Assembly (NCBI GenBank): GCA_900319365.1
Contig: ONOE01000012.1
Coordinates: forward strand, 1-45,576
Source: an uncultured bacterium
GTDB taxonomy: Bacteria; Cyanobacteriota; Vampirovibrionia; Gastranaerophilales; Gastranaerophilaceae
Length of the DNA: 45,576 bases
Direction of reading: 5' to 3'
Shown piece by piece: positions 15,156 to 24,900 of the stretch (its first letter is position 1; each line of letters opens with the position of its first letter). The notes under the pieces were generated by a model. It saw nothing but the letters and a program-made list of their open reading frames with translations, was not told the origin of the DNA and searched no databases. Both the position numbers and the translations under genes were made by a program.

Positions 15156-15538
15156 TCATAGTAAGTTACGCCGTTTTGGGTATAACTTCTTCTGGGCATA
15201 TTGGCAGAATAATTTCTGTTTAACCTTGAAACTGTTGTAATCGGACGAATGGGCGGCATGAAGTTGTAATTCATCATTCTCGGCGGTCTGCGATAGCATG
15301 GAGAATTGTATCTTGCAAGTGTCGGACGTGATGGCATAGCAGGCATGGCAGGATGTGCAATGCCATGATTTTGCATAATTACCGCACGATTTGGCAGACT
15401 TGTTACGCTAACCGGCATTCCCATGTTTCTTTGAATTGATATCGGCATTCCTGCGTTATTGTAGCGGATTAAGTCCGCAGCATTTGCGCTTGTTGCCGAA
15501 AATAAAATAACTAAAAACAGTAATACAAATTTTTTCAT
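15152..15538 (-). CDS. Small secreted protein, Met/Arg/Pro/Asn-rich
   Basis: 128 aa with a clear signal peptide (MKKFVLLFLVILFSATSANA, cleavage after about residue 20). The mature 108 residues are rich in Met, Pro, Arg, Asn and Tyr, basic, low in complexity and have a single Cys. There is no recognisable domain. Phrases such as MPISIQRNMGMPVSV and RRPPRMMNYNFMPP suggest a disordered or surface-binding chain. The ribosome site is GGTGGCGAA. It converges on the pilin-like gene with a 4-bp overlap of stop codons and lies upstream of nothing obvious. Possibly an envelope-associated or metal- or anion-binding protein; no function is assigned. Confidence 0.6.
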   Translation of the reverse strand: MKKFVLLFLVILFSATSANAADLIRYNNAGMPISIQRNMGMPVSVTSLPNRAVIMQNHGIAHPAMPAMPSRPTLARYNSPCYRRPPRMMNYNFMPPIRPITTVSRLNRNYSANMPRRSYTQNGVTYYD

Positions 15539-15633
15539 AAGTATTCGCCACCTTCTGCCCTACCATTAATAAGTATCACTTATTAATTTATTTTGCTACT
15601 ATTGTCGTAATAATTTTACGAAACTTAATAATT

Positions 15634-16401
15634 TCAACGGATTTTCATAACGGCGCTATGCCTTAATGTCGTTCCGTTTTCTTTTCTGTAGGAAAAGAAA
15701 TATTCGTTATTACAACATGTACAATACGGACATACATCAATTTTTTCTATCCCTGCTTGGAGTAGCTGAATTTTATTAATTTCTTTTAAATCGATATGGT
15801 ATTTATCGCCTTTTTGGGTGCAAAATTCGCTTAACGGTGCTGTGATGGTCTTTTGAAGTTTTTCATAAACATCAGTTCCTACTTCGTAACATTTTCCGCA
15901 GATTGCGGGACCGATTAGTGCAATGATATTTTGGGGGTTGCAATTGTATAAATCAGACATTTTTTCTACGGTTTTAGGGGCAATTTCTTGTGCCGTTCCA
16001 CGCCAGCCGGCATGAGATATTGCGCCGATATTTAGTTCGGGGTCATAAAAAATTATCGGGGTGCAATCCGCAAAATTTAAAAATATTGCCTGAGTTGAGT
16101 TTGTTAAAATCAATCCGTCCGTATAAGGATAGTTAGATTGTTTTTCTTTTGCGATTTCAATATTTGCGCTGTGGGTTTGGATTGGCGATATAAGATTTTT
16201 AACTTCAATTTTTAAATAATTTGCGATAAGCTTTTTGTTATTTTCCAAACTCATTTCTGCTTGCGGCAATTCAATAGATGGTGCAACGATTTCTGCTTTA
16301 TCACAAATGCAAATATCTCTTGTTGTGAAAAAAGCCTGCGCATTTTTTATAAAGTCAGATTTTAAAATTTTTCGTCCGTCAATTTCGTCAAAATAAAACA
16401 T
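15634..16401 (-). CDS. pgeF: YfiH/PgeF-family protein (multicopper-fold, purine nucleoside/peptidoglycan editing)
   Basis: 255 aa, the family's usual length. It carries the conserved active-site phrases ISHAGWRGTAQEI (His about 129) and GPAICGKCYEVGTDVYEKL (Cys about 170), and an upstream QTHSANIE His, which together form the zinc-binding His-Cys-His site of the YfiH (DUF152, 'polyphenol oxidase/laccase') family. Members have purine nucleoside phosphorylase/adenosine deaminase activity in vitro and, in E. coli, remove mis-incorporated Ser from UDP-MurNAc precursors. A C-terminal Cys-rich segment (CPYCTCCNNEYFFSYRK) is typical. It is divergent from rpoB. Confidence 0.9.
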   Translation of the reverse strand: MFYFDEIDGRKILKSDFIKNAQAFFTTRDICICDKAEIVAPSIELPQAEMSLENNKKLIANYLKIEVKNLISPIQTHSANIEIAKEKQSNYPYTDGLILTNSTQAIFLNFADCTPIIFYDPELNIGAISHAGWRGTAQEIAPKTVEKMSDLYNCNPQNIIALIGPAICGKCYEVGTDVYEKLQKTITAPLSEFCTQKGDKYHIDLKEINKIQLLQAGIEKIDVCPYCTCCNNEYFFSYRKENGTTLRHSAVMKIR

Positions 16402-16591
16402 AACCGCACCTGTAATTTTCTTTTGTAATTATAGCATTAATCTTGCGGAAATGTCATGGTTTTATTGTTGGTGGATTCTTTATTTGGCAAGTATGTAAAC
16501 CATGCTTTTTTATGTATGAAAAATCTTAACATGTCTATTTGATTTTATTAAGAAACATTAAACTTTTAACCCGATTAAAGTGCGAATTTCC

Positions 16592-16619
16592 TTGACTATT
16601 AATATTGATGTAATATGAT
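16592..16619 (+). promoter_or_regulatory. Promoter of rpoB-rpoC1-rpoC2
   Basis: TTGACT (16592-16597) and TATGAT (16614-16619) are spaced by 16 bp, a good sigma-70-type promoter. The inferred start at about 16626 gives a leader of about 190 nt before the rpoB ATG. Confidence 0.7.
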
Positions 16620-16625
16620 TTAGGA

Positions 16626-16815
16626 ACATGCAAAATGTAAAGTCGGGCGAAGTATGCCTGTTTGATGGGAAGTTTCAAATAAGCATGACTTTAGCACAGA
16701 ACTTGCATAATCCATGAAATATGCATTATTTGCCATTTTTAGGCAGAGGGTTTACAGCCATAAGTTAGAAATTTTTTAGTAGTACGTACACCATTTTAAT
16801 TTATGAGGTGATTTA
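16626..16815 (+). promoter_or_regulatory. Structured 5' leader of rpoB
   Basis: The long untranslated leader contains nested pairing: TAAAGTC (16638-16644) with GACTTTA (16687-16693), inside it ATGC (16654-16657) with GCAT (16683-16686), then TTTGA/TCAAA around a loop TGGGAAGTT. The one-sided internal loop GGGCGAAGT lies on the 5' side only. Downstream are TGCATA/TATGCA (16704-16725) and TGCC/GGCA (16731-16744) hairpins. A regulatory leader is likely. I could not match it securely to the ribosomal L10-type or any other known family. The rest of the gap 16402-16591 shows nothing more. Confidence 0.5.
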
Positions 16816-19800
16816 ATGTCTGATACACAATATCAAAAAAGGGTAACACCAATGGGTATACCTCATACTCGTTTGGATGATTTACCCGATCTTATTGAAG
16901 TGCAGAAAAAATCTTTTGAATGGTTCTTAAAAGAGGGTTTAAAAGAAGAATTGATTGCTTTTTCTCCCGTAAAAGACTATACGGGAAGATTAGAATTGCA
17001 CTTTTTACCTAATTATACTTTCGATAATGCAAAGTATACGGTTGAGGAAGCAAGAATACATGATGCAACTTATGCAAAACAGTTACGAGTCATGATCAGA
17101 TTGGTTAACCGTGATAGCGGTGAAATCAAAGAACAGGAAGTATACATCGGTGATATTCCTACAATGACCGATAAAGGTACATTCATTGTAAACGGTGCAG
17201 AACGTGTTATCGTTTCACAGATTGTCCGTTCACCCGGTGTTTATTTTGACAAAACGATTTCCCCGAACGGAAAACGTTTGTACAATGCCACAATGATTCC
17301 TAACCGAGGTGCATGGGTTAAATTTGAATGCGATTCAAATGATGTTATCCATGTAAAAATTGATAAGAACAGAAAAATCTTAGCTACAACGTTGTTAAAA
17401 GCTATGGGTATCACGGTTCCCGAAATGGAATCAAGATTTACTCATTTTGATTTCTTGAAAAAGACTTTAGACAAAGATACAACCGAAACAACGGATGAAG
17501 CTTTAATTGATATTTATAAAAAATTAAGACCCGGAGATCCCGCATCTCCTCAAGGCGGACGTCAAATTTTGGAATCAAGATTCTTTGATGCAAAAAAATA
17601 TGATATCGGTCGTGTAGGTCGTTATAAATTAAATAAAAAGTTAAATTTAAATATTCCTAAAAATCAAAGAACTTTGACGGTTGAAGATATTGTTTCGACA
17701 ATCGAATATTTAATCAATTTAACTTATGATGAAGGTCAATTGGATGATATCGACCACTTGGGCAACAGAAGAATCCGTTCAGTCGGCGAATTGTTGCAAA
17801 ACCAATTCAGAGTCGGTCTTGCAAGAATTGAAAGAATCGTTAAAGAAAGAATGACTTTGCAGGATTCAGAAACTTTGACACCGTTGAATTTACTTAATAC
17901 AAAACCTTTGGTTGCATCATTAAAAGAATTCTTCGGATCTTCACAGTTATCACAGTTCATGGACCAAACGAACCCTCTTGCAGAATTAACTCACAAGAGA
18001 AGAATATCGGCATTAGGACCGGGCGGTTTGCAAAGAGAAAGAGCAGGGTTCCCTGTTCGTGATATTCACCCTTCTCACTACGGACGTATTTGTCCCATTG
18101 AAACACCTGAAGGACCTAACGCAGGTTTAATCGGTTCACTTGCTACTCACGCAAGAGTTAACGATTACGGATTTATTGAATCTCCGTTCTTCAGAGTTAA
18201 AGACGGCGTTGTAACTGACGAAGTTGTTTATATGACAGCCGATGCCGATGAAAACTATCGTTGCGCTCCTGCGGACGTTAAATTGACAAAAGACAGAAGA
18301 TTTGTTGATAAAATCGTTCCTGCAAGATACAGATCGGAATTCATTATGGAAGATGCTTCAAAGATTGACTTTGTCGGTGTTTGCCCGATTCAGATTATTT
18401 CAGTTGCAACATCAATGATTCCGTTCATTGAACACGATGATGCCAACCGTGCTCTTATGGGATCTAACATGCAACGTCAGGCAGTACCTCTTTTGATTAC
18501 ACAAAGACCGAGAGTCGGAACAGGACTTGAAGCTCGTGTTGCAAAAGACTCGGGTATGGTAATTGTGGCAGATGTTGACGGTACGGTTGAAAGAGTTGTC
18601 GGTGAAGAAATCGTAATAAGAGATCACCGGGGCAAAGCTCATACATATACATTAATGAAATATGTAAGAAGTAACCAGGATACTTGTATTAACCAAAAAC
18701 CCATCGTTCACGAAGGAGATAAGGTTAAAGTCGGCGATGTAATTGCTGACGGTGCATCTACTTGCGGCGGCGAGTTATCATTAGGCAAAAACATTATTGT
18801 AGCATATATGCCTTGGGAAGGCTATAACTATGAAGATGCTATTTTGCTTTCTGAAAGATGCGTTCACGATGATATCTTCACTTCATTACACATTGAAAAA
18901 CTTGAAATTGAAGCAAGACAAACTAAACTCGGACCTGAAGAAATCACAAGAGAAATTCCGAACGTTTCAGAAGATGCACTTCGTCATTTGGATGAAAGAG
19001 GTATCGTAAGAATCGGTGCCAGAGTTTACCCTGATGATATCTTGGTCGGTAAAGTTACACCGAAAGGTGAATCTGAACATCCGCCCGAAGAAAAATTGTT
19101 AAGAGCAATTTTCGCTGAAAAGGCAAGAGATGTTAAAGATAATTCTTTGAGAGTTCCTCACGGAGGCGGAGGCAGAGTCTTGGATGTCAAGGTATTTGAC
19201 AGAGAAAAAGGCGACGAATTACCTCCCGGAGCAAATACAATTATCAGAGTTTACATTGCACAAAAACGTAAGGTTTCTGTCGGGGATAAACTTTCGGGAC
19301 GTCACGGAAACAAAGGTATCGTTTCAAGAATATTACCTAAAGAAGATATGCCTTTCTTACCCGACGGAACTCCGGTTGATATCGTATTGAACCCTCTTGG
19401 TGTTCCTTCCCGTATGAACGTTGGTCAGACTTACGAATTGTTGTTGGGTCTTGCATCATACTTAACAGGAAAATATTACGAAGCTCCCGCATTTGATGAA
19501 ATGTACGGAGAAAATGAATCTGAAAAAGTAACAAAAGGCGAATTATTACAAGGTATCAAAGATTCAGGCGTTGACTGGGTCGGAGAGGACGGTAAAGTTA
19601 CACTTATCGACGGTAGAACGGGCGAACCGTTTGACAGACCTGTTGCGGTAGGTTTAACTTACTTCCTGAAATTAGTTCACCTTGTTGATGATAAGATTCA
19701 CGCAAGAAGTACCGGTCCTTATTCATTGGTTACTCAACAGCCTTTGGGCGGAAAAGCTCAGTTCGGCGGTCAGAGATTCGGTGAAATGGAAGTTTGGGCA

Positions 19801-20136
19801 TTGGAAGCTTACGGTGCTGCTTATACTCTGCAAGAAATGTTGACTATTAAATCAGATGATGTCAACGGCAGAAACAGAGCTTATGAAGCTATCGTAAAAG
19901 GCGACAATATACCAAGACCCGGTATCCCCGAATCATTCAAGGTACTTGTAAGAGAATTACAAAGTATCGGTTTGGATATTACCGTTGCGAAAAAAGACGG
20001 AACGGAAGTAGATTTGATGACTGATATGGATGATGTCAGAAAAGCAGCTCCTAAAAGAACGTTATCAGATGTTGATTCAGAGTTGTTAAATATCAACTTC
20101 TTCGGATCACCGACTACTTACGGAGATATGTCATAA
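16816..20136 (+). CDS. rpoB: RNA polymerase beta subunit
   Basis: 1106 aa, the short cyanobacterial/chloroplast-like form without the large insertions of proteobacterial beta. Landmarks run in order: the N-terminal lobe ([17 protein letters not shown]), the rifampicin-binding cluster [28 protein letters not shown] at about residues 375-405 with Asp, His, Arg and Ser at the usual contact positions (so no known resistance substitution there), [20 protein letters not shown], the active-site region [30 protein letters not shown], and the C-terminal clamp [20 protein letters not shown]. The ribosome site is GAGGTG. It is first in the rpoB-rpoC1-rpoC2 operon. No rplJ-rplL lies upstream, as in cyanobacteria. 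Confidence 0.98.
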   Translation: MSDTQYQKRVTPMGIPHTRLDDLPDLIEVQKKSFEWFLKEGLKEELIAFSPVKDYTGRLELHFLPNYTFDNAKYTVEEARIHDATYAKQLRVMIRLVNRDSGEIKEQEVYIGDIPTMTDKGTFIVNGAERVIVSQIVRSPGVYFDKTISPNGKRLYNATMIPNRGAWVKFECDSNDVIHVKIDKNRKILATTLLKAMGITVPEMESRFTHFDFLKKTLDKDTTETTDEALIDIYKKLRPGDPASPQGGRQILESRFFDAKKYDIGRVGRYKLNKKLNLNIPKNQRTLTVEDIVSTIEYLINLTYDEGQLDDIDHLGNRRIRSVGELLQNQFRVGLARIERIVKERMTLQDSETLTPLNLLNTKPLVASLKEFFGSSQLSQFMDQTNPLAELTHKRRISALGPGGLQRERAGFPVRDIHPSHYGRICPIETPEGPNAGLIGSLATHARVNDYGFIESPFFRVKDGVVTDEVVYMTADADENYRCAPADVKLTKDRRFVDKIVPARYRSEFIMEDASKIDFVGVCPIQIISVATSMIPFIEHDDANRALMGSNMQRQAVPLLITQRPRVGTGLEARVAKDSGMVIVADVDGTVERVVGEEIVIRDHRGKAHTYTLMKYVRSNQDTCINQKPIVHEGDKVKVGDVIADGASTCGGELSLGKNIIVAYMPWEGYNYEDAILLSERCVHDDIFTSLHIEKLEIEARQTKLGPEEITREIPNVSEDALRHLDERGIVRIGARVYPDDILVGKVTPKGESEHPPEEKLLRAIFAEKARDVKDNSLRVPHGGGGRVLDVKVFDREKGDELPPGANTIIRVYIAQKRKVSVGDKLSGRHGNKGIVSRILPKEDMPFLPDGTPVDIVLNPLGVPSRMNVGQTYELLLGLASYLTGKYYEAPAFDEMYGENESEKVTKGELLQGIKDSGVDWVGEDGKVTLIDGRTGEPFDRPVAVGLTYFLKLVHLVDDKIHARSTGPYSLVTQQPLGGKAQFGGQRFGEMEVWALEAYGAAYTLQEMLTIKSDDVNGRNRAYEAIVKGDNIPRPGIPESFKVLVRELQSIGLDITVAKKDGTEVDLMTDMDDVRKAAPKRTLSDVDSELLNINFFGSPTTYGDMS

Positions 20137-20150
20137 ATTATGTATTGAAT

Positions 20151-20176
20151 CGGAAAGGGGATTTTTCCCTTTTCCG
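20151..20176 (+). other. Intergenic hairpin rpoB-rpoC1
   Basis: CGGAAAGGGG (20151-20160) pairs over all ten positions (one G-U) with CCCTTTTCCG (20167-20176) around a 6-nt loop. No T-run follows directly, so it is not a standard terminator. It may be an mRNA processing or stability element, or may tune the rpoB to rpoC1 ratio. Confidence 0.6.
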
Positions 20177-20201
20177 TCAACCAAAAGGAGAAATATAAAA
20201 A

Positions 20202-21908
20202 ATGTCAACAAGTATAGATTATTTTGACTATATACGAATAGGAATTGCATCTCCGGAAAGAATACTTCAGTGGTCGCACGGTGAAGTTACCAAACCGGAA
20301 ACAATTAACTATCGTACATTAAAACCGGAAAGAGACGGTTTGTTCTGCGAAAGAATTTTCGGGCCGACAAAGGACTGGGAATGCTATTGCGGAAAATATA
20401 AAAGAGTAAGACACAAAGGTATCATCTGCGAAAGATGCGGTGTTGAAGTTACGGATAGTAAAGTTCGTCGTCACAGAATGGGACACATCAAACTTGCTGC
20501 TCCCGTTTCTCACATCTGGTTCTTAAAAGGTATCCCTTCTTATTTGGGTTTACTTTTGGATATGACCTTAAAAAATCTTGAACAGGTTATCTATTTCAAC
20601 AGCTATGTTGTTTTAGACGGCGGTGATTCCGAATTTAAAAAATTTCAACTCTTATCTGAAGAAGAATATGAAGATTATATGACCGAACATGAAGATACCA
20701 CTTTGAAAGTCGGTATCGGTGCAGAAGCAATCAGAGAACTTTTAGGCGAAATCGACGTTAAAAAGTTAGCTGAAGAAATCAGAACCGAATTAGAAGGCAA
20801 CGTATCTGTTCAGAAAAAATCAAAATTGATTAAGAGATTAAGATTGTTAGACAACTTAATTCAATCAAATACAGATCCTACATGGATGATTATGACGGTA
20901 ATTCCTGTTACACCGCCTGATCTCAGACCTATGGTTCAGTTAGATGGCGGACGTTTTGCAACATCAGATTTAAACGATTTGTACAGACGTGTTATTAACA
21001 GAAACAACCGTTTGCAAAGACTTTTGGAAATGGGTGCACCTGAAATCATCGTAAGAAACGAAAAGAGAATGCTTCAAGAAGCCGTTGATGCTCTGATTGA
21101 TAACGGCAGACGAGGCAGAACGGTTGTAGGACCGAATAACAGAGCATTAAAATCATTATCTAACATTATTGAAGGTAAACAAGGTCGTTTCCGTCAGAAC
21201 TTGTTAGGTAAACGTGTTGACTACTCAGGTCGTTCGGTTATCGTTGTAGGTCCGTCATTGAGATTGAATCAATGCGGTTTGCCTAAAGAAATGGCAATCG
21301 AATTGTTTAAACCGTTTGTTATTAATAAATTAATAGAAAGAGGATATGTTCAAAATATCAAATCAGCCAAGAAAAAGATTGAAAGATCCGATCCCGTCAT
21401 CTGGGATATCTTGGAAGAAGTTATCGACGGACACCCTGTATTATTAAACAGAGCGCCGACACTTCACAGATTAGGTATTCAGGCTTTTGAACCGAAACTT
21501 GTAGAAGGACGTGCTATTCAGTTACATCCGTTGGCTTGTACACCGTTCAACGCCGACTTCGATGGGGACCAGATGGCTGTTCACATTCCGCTTTCAATTG
21601 AAGCTCAAGCAGAAGCAAGAATGTTAATGTTAGCTACTAACAACTTACTTGCTCCGGCAAACGGAAAACCTATCGTATCTCCTACACAGGATATGGTCTT
21701 GGGTATGTATTACTTAACGACTATGAAAGATCCTAATCAGGATGTACAAGGTTACTTCTACAGCTTCGAAGATGCTATTTCGGCATTTGAAGTAAAAGTA
21801 ATTAAACTTCACGATAAGATTGTTGTTCGAGATGAAAAAGGTAACAGAATTGAAACTACCGCCGGACGAATAATCTTCAATGAAGAAATAAGAAAAGCGT
21901 TAGCGTAG
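20202..21908 (+). CDS. rpoC1: RNA polymerase beta-prime N-terminal part (gamma, RpoC1)
   Basis: 568 aa covering the N-terminal half of beta-prime. The zinc ribbon of the clamp is seen as C61-x-C63...C76-x2-C79. The lid/rudder and clamp-helix regions follow ([20 protein letters not shown], then [19 protein letters not shown]). The universal catalytic magnesium loop [14 protein letters not shown] lies at about residues 449-462, and the reading frame stops about 100 residues later at a position equal to the rpoC1/rpoC2 split of Cyanobacteria. It is somewhat shorter than typical cyanobacterial RpoC1 (about 620-680 aa). The ribosome site is AAAAGGAG. Together with RpoC2 it forms beta-prime. Confidence 0.97.
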   Translation: MSTSIDYFDYIRIGIASPERILQWSHGEVTKPETINYRTLKPERDGLFCERIFGPTKDWECYCGKYKRVRHKGIICERCGVEVTDSKVRRHRMGHIKLAAPVSHIWFLKGIPSYLGLLLDMTLKNLEQVIYFNSYVVLDGGDSEFKKFQLLSEEEYEDYMTEHEDTTLKVGIGAEAIRELLGEIDVKKLAEEIRTELEGNVSVQKKSKLIKRLRLLDNLIQSNTDPTWMIMTVIPVTPPDLRPMVQLDGGRFATSDLNDLYRRVINRNNRLQRLLEMGAPEIIVRNEKRMLQEAVDALIDNGRRGRTVVGPNNRALKSLSNIIEGKQGRFRQNLLGKRVDYSGRSVIVVGPSLRLNQCGLPKEMAIELFKPFVINKLIERGYVQNIKSAKKKIERSDPVIWDILEEVIDGHPVLLNRAPTLHRLGIQAFEPKLVEGRAIQLHPLACTPFNADFDGDQMAVHIPLSIEAQAEARMLMLATNNLLAPANGKPIVSPTQDMVLGMYYLTTMKDPNQDVQGYFYSFEDAISAFEVKVIKLHDKIVVRDEKGNRIETTAGRIIFNEEIRKALA

Positions 21909-21920
21909 TTAAAAAGCATG

Positions 21921-21942
21921 AGGGGCAATTCTTTTGCCCCCT
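21921..21942 (+). other. Intergenic hairpin rpoC1-rpoC2
   Basis: GGGGCA (21922-21927) pairs with TGCCCC (21935-21940) around a 7-nt loop, 12 bp after the rpoC1 stop codon. It resembles the hairpin in the rpoB-rpoC1 gap in placement. No T-run is seen. Stability or processing function is inferred. Confidence 0.55.
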
Positions 21943-21967
21943 GATAAAAATAATAAAGGGAAAAATA

Positions 21968-24900
21968 ATGGAAATGACTTATGCACATACAAAAAAGACA
22001 CCTGATTTCATTAACAAACAGATGGACAAGGGTTCATTAAAGAAGTTATTGGGTCAGATGTACTTGGAATACGGCGGAGCAAAAGAAGCAAATTTGTGCG
22101 ATGCTTTGAAAGCATTGGGTTACAAATATGCAACTATTTCCGGTACTACAATTTCAATTGCAGACTTATCGGTTCCGTCAGTAAAGAAAAAGTTATTGGC
22201 TGAGGCCGATAAAGAAATCGAAAAATCACAAAACAGATATTTAAAAGGTGAAATTACAGAGGTCGAAAGATATACAAAAGTTATCGATACCTGGGCAGAA
22301 ACAACGGCAAAATTAACCGAACAGGTTGTTGAAAATTTCGACAAATTAAACCCCGTTTATATGATGGCGTTCTCAGGTGCCAGAGGTAACTTATCTCAGG
22401 TTTCACAGTTAGTCGGTATGAGAGGTTTGATGGCAGATACTCAGGGTCAAATCATCGACTTGCCTATCAAATCAAACTTTAAAGAAGGCTTATCCGTTAC
22501 CGAATATATCATTTCATCTTACGGCGCAAGAAAAGGTCTTGTTGATACAGCGTTAAAAACAGCCGATTCAGGTTATTTGACAAGACGTTTGGTTGATGTA
22601 GCTCAAGATGTTATCGTTAGAGCTGATGATTGTCATACGGACAAATATATCAACTTAAAACCTATTACAGACGGTGATACGGTTATCGTTCCACTTATCG
22701 ACAGATTGTTGGGCAGAACGGTTGCACAAGATATTAAAGATGCGGATGGTAATGTTCTTATTACCAATGGTACAACATTAAATAGAGATGATATTAAGAA
22801 AATTTCAGGATTAGATTTACAGGAATTGAGAGTTCGTTCAGCATTAACATGCGGTTTGGAATACGGTGTATGCCAAAAATGTTACGGCTGGGCAATGACA
22901 ACCCAAAAACTTGTTGATGTTGGTGAGGCAATCGGTATTATTGCAGCTCAGTCAATCGGTGAACCCGGTACACAGCTGACAATGAGAACATTCCACACAG
23001 GCGGTGCTGTCGGTGTTAAAGAAGCTATGAAAGAAATCAAAGCTTATGAAGCCGGTACGGTTCAATCAAAAATTAAAACAAGAGAACTCAGAACCCGTCA
23101 TGGTGATATCGTTCAAGTTGCTATGTATGAAGCTGAATTGGAAGTTAAAGGTGCAAAAAGAACTTCTAAATATCACATTCCTGCAGGAGCAACAATCTTT
23201 GTCAAAGATGGCGACAAAGTTGAAAAAGGTTTCAAAATGGCAGAGTATTCTCCTCAATCAAGTAAAGAATCGAACCGCTTAACCGAAAAAGCTCAAAAGG
23301 ATATTATTTCTGATATCAGCGGTGAAGTTGTATTTGACGGTTTTAAAGCTGATGAAAAGAAAGACAGACAGGGCAACATTTTGAGAACAACCAATACACA
23401 AGGTATTGTTTGGGTATTGGGCGGCGATGTTTATACATTACCCGCAGGCTCAAAAGTTCTTGTTAAAGACGGTCAAAAAGTATCTAAAGGCGACAAGTTA
23501 GCTGAAACATTAACTATTTGCGAACACGGTGGCGAAGTTCGTGTAGGTTCGGATTTGGTTGTTGAAGATGCTAAATTTGACGGCAAAAAGATTAAGAAAA
23601 TCGTTTCAGGTAAGGAATTGACTATCGTTATAGCTTCCTTGCAGCCTGAAAATGCTAAATTTGAACAAACCAAGAAAGAACAAATCTGGACTGTTGACGG
23701 TACAGGTGAAAAATATATCGTTAAAGCCGTTGTCGATACAACTGTTGAAAACGGTATGATTATCGGTGAGTTGATTGATGATGATTGTTCTGTTCCTTCT
23801 TCAGGTGAAATCAGATATGTCGATGTTGAAGTTGATGAAAACCAAATCATTACAAAACCCGGCAAGGTTGTATTTATTCCTGAAGAAATTCACCAAATCA
23901 ATAAAGATTCATCACTTAAAATGGTTGAAAACGGAACTTCCGTTACTGCAGGTACAGAAGTCGTAAAAGACGTATACTGCCACATTGACGGTATTGTTGA
24001 ATTTAAAGAATATAACGATGTAATCCATGAAGTAACAATCAGACCGGGCGAAGTCCATACTTTGTCTAACATTTCCGAATTAAAAGTTGATGAAGGCGAA
24101 GTAATCAAGAAAGGTACCGTAATTGCTGACGGCATCAAGGCTAAAACAACTTCTGTTGTTACAATTATGGATTCTTCTGTTGAAGATATTGCTATTGATG
24201 ATTTGGATGAAGATATGGATTCTTCAATGGGATTGGATGAAGATTCAATCGAAAACCAACCTGTACAAATCTTAATCAGACCTGTCCAGGTATTGGATAT
24301 TAAACCTAAAGAAGTTTCTATCAAATTCAACTCGTCTGATGATTTGATTGATGTTGTACTTGTTACTCAGTTGCAGTATAAAGACGGTGCAAGAGTCAGA
24401 AATATTGACGGTGCAACAATTACAAGAACAAGTCTTGTTCTTCAAATGGGCGGTTACTTATCTCATTTGAAAGGTGTTGTTGAATTGGATCAAAACGGCG
24501 AATTAAGAATTGTCGTTCTTGAAAACCTTATTGTACGTCGTGAAATTGAAGGTGCGGCAGGTCAATCATTACAAACAGAATTGCTTGTAAAAGACGGTCA
24601 AATTATTGATCCTAAAACGCCTGTTGCAAAAACTCAGGTTCTTGCTTTGAATGATGCTGTTGCATCTATCAAAAACAAAGATGAAGATGCAAGAAGATTG
24701 TTATTAATCTCTGAAAATTCTTCAACTGATGTTAAGGTAAAAGGCAAAGCAACCGTTAAAAAAGGCGACTTGATTAAAATGGATTCTGTGGTTGCGGATT
24801 CAGGTGAAACAACTCCTATCTCAGGTATTGTAACGGGAGTAAATAAAGGTTCTGTTTCTGTAAGACTCGGCAGACCTTACTTAATCAGTCCGGGTACTAC

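Noticed and set aside
16626..16815. Firm assignment of the rpoB leader to the L10 leader family
   Set aside because: The pairing is suggestive, but the conserved features could not be confirmed by eye and rplJ is not the downstream gene.
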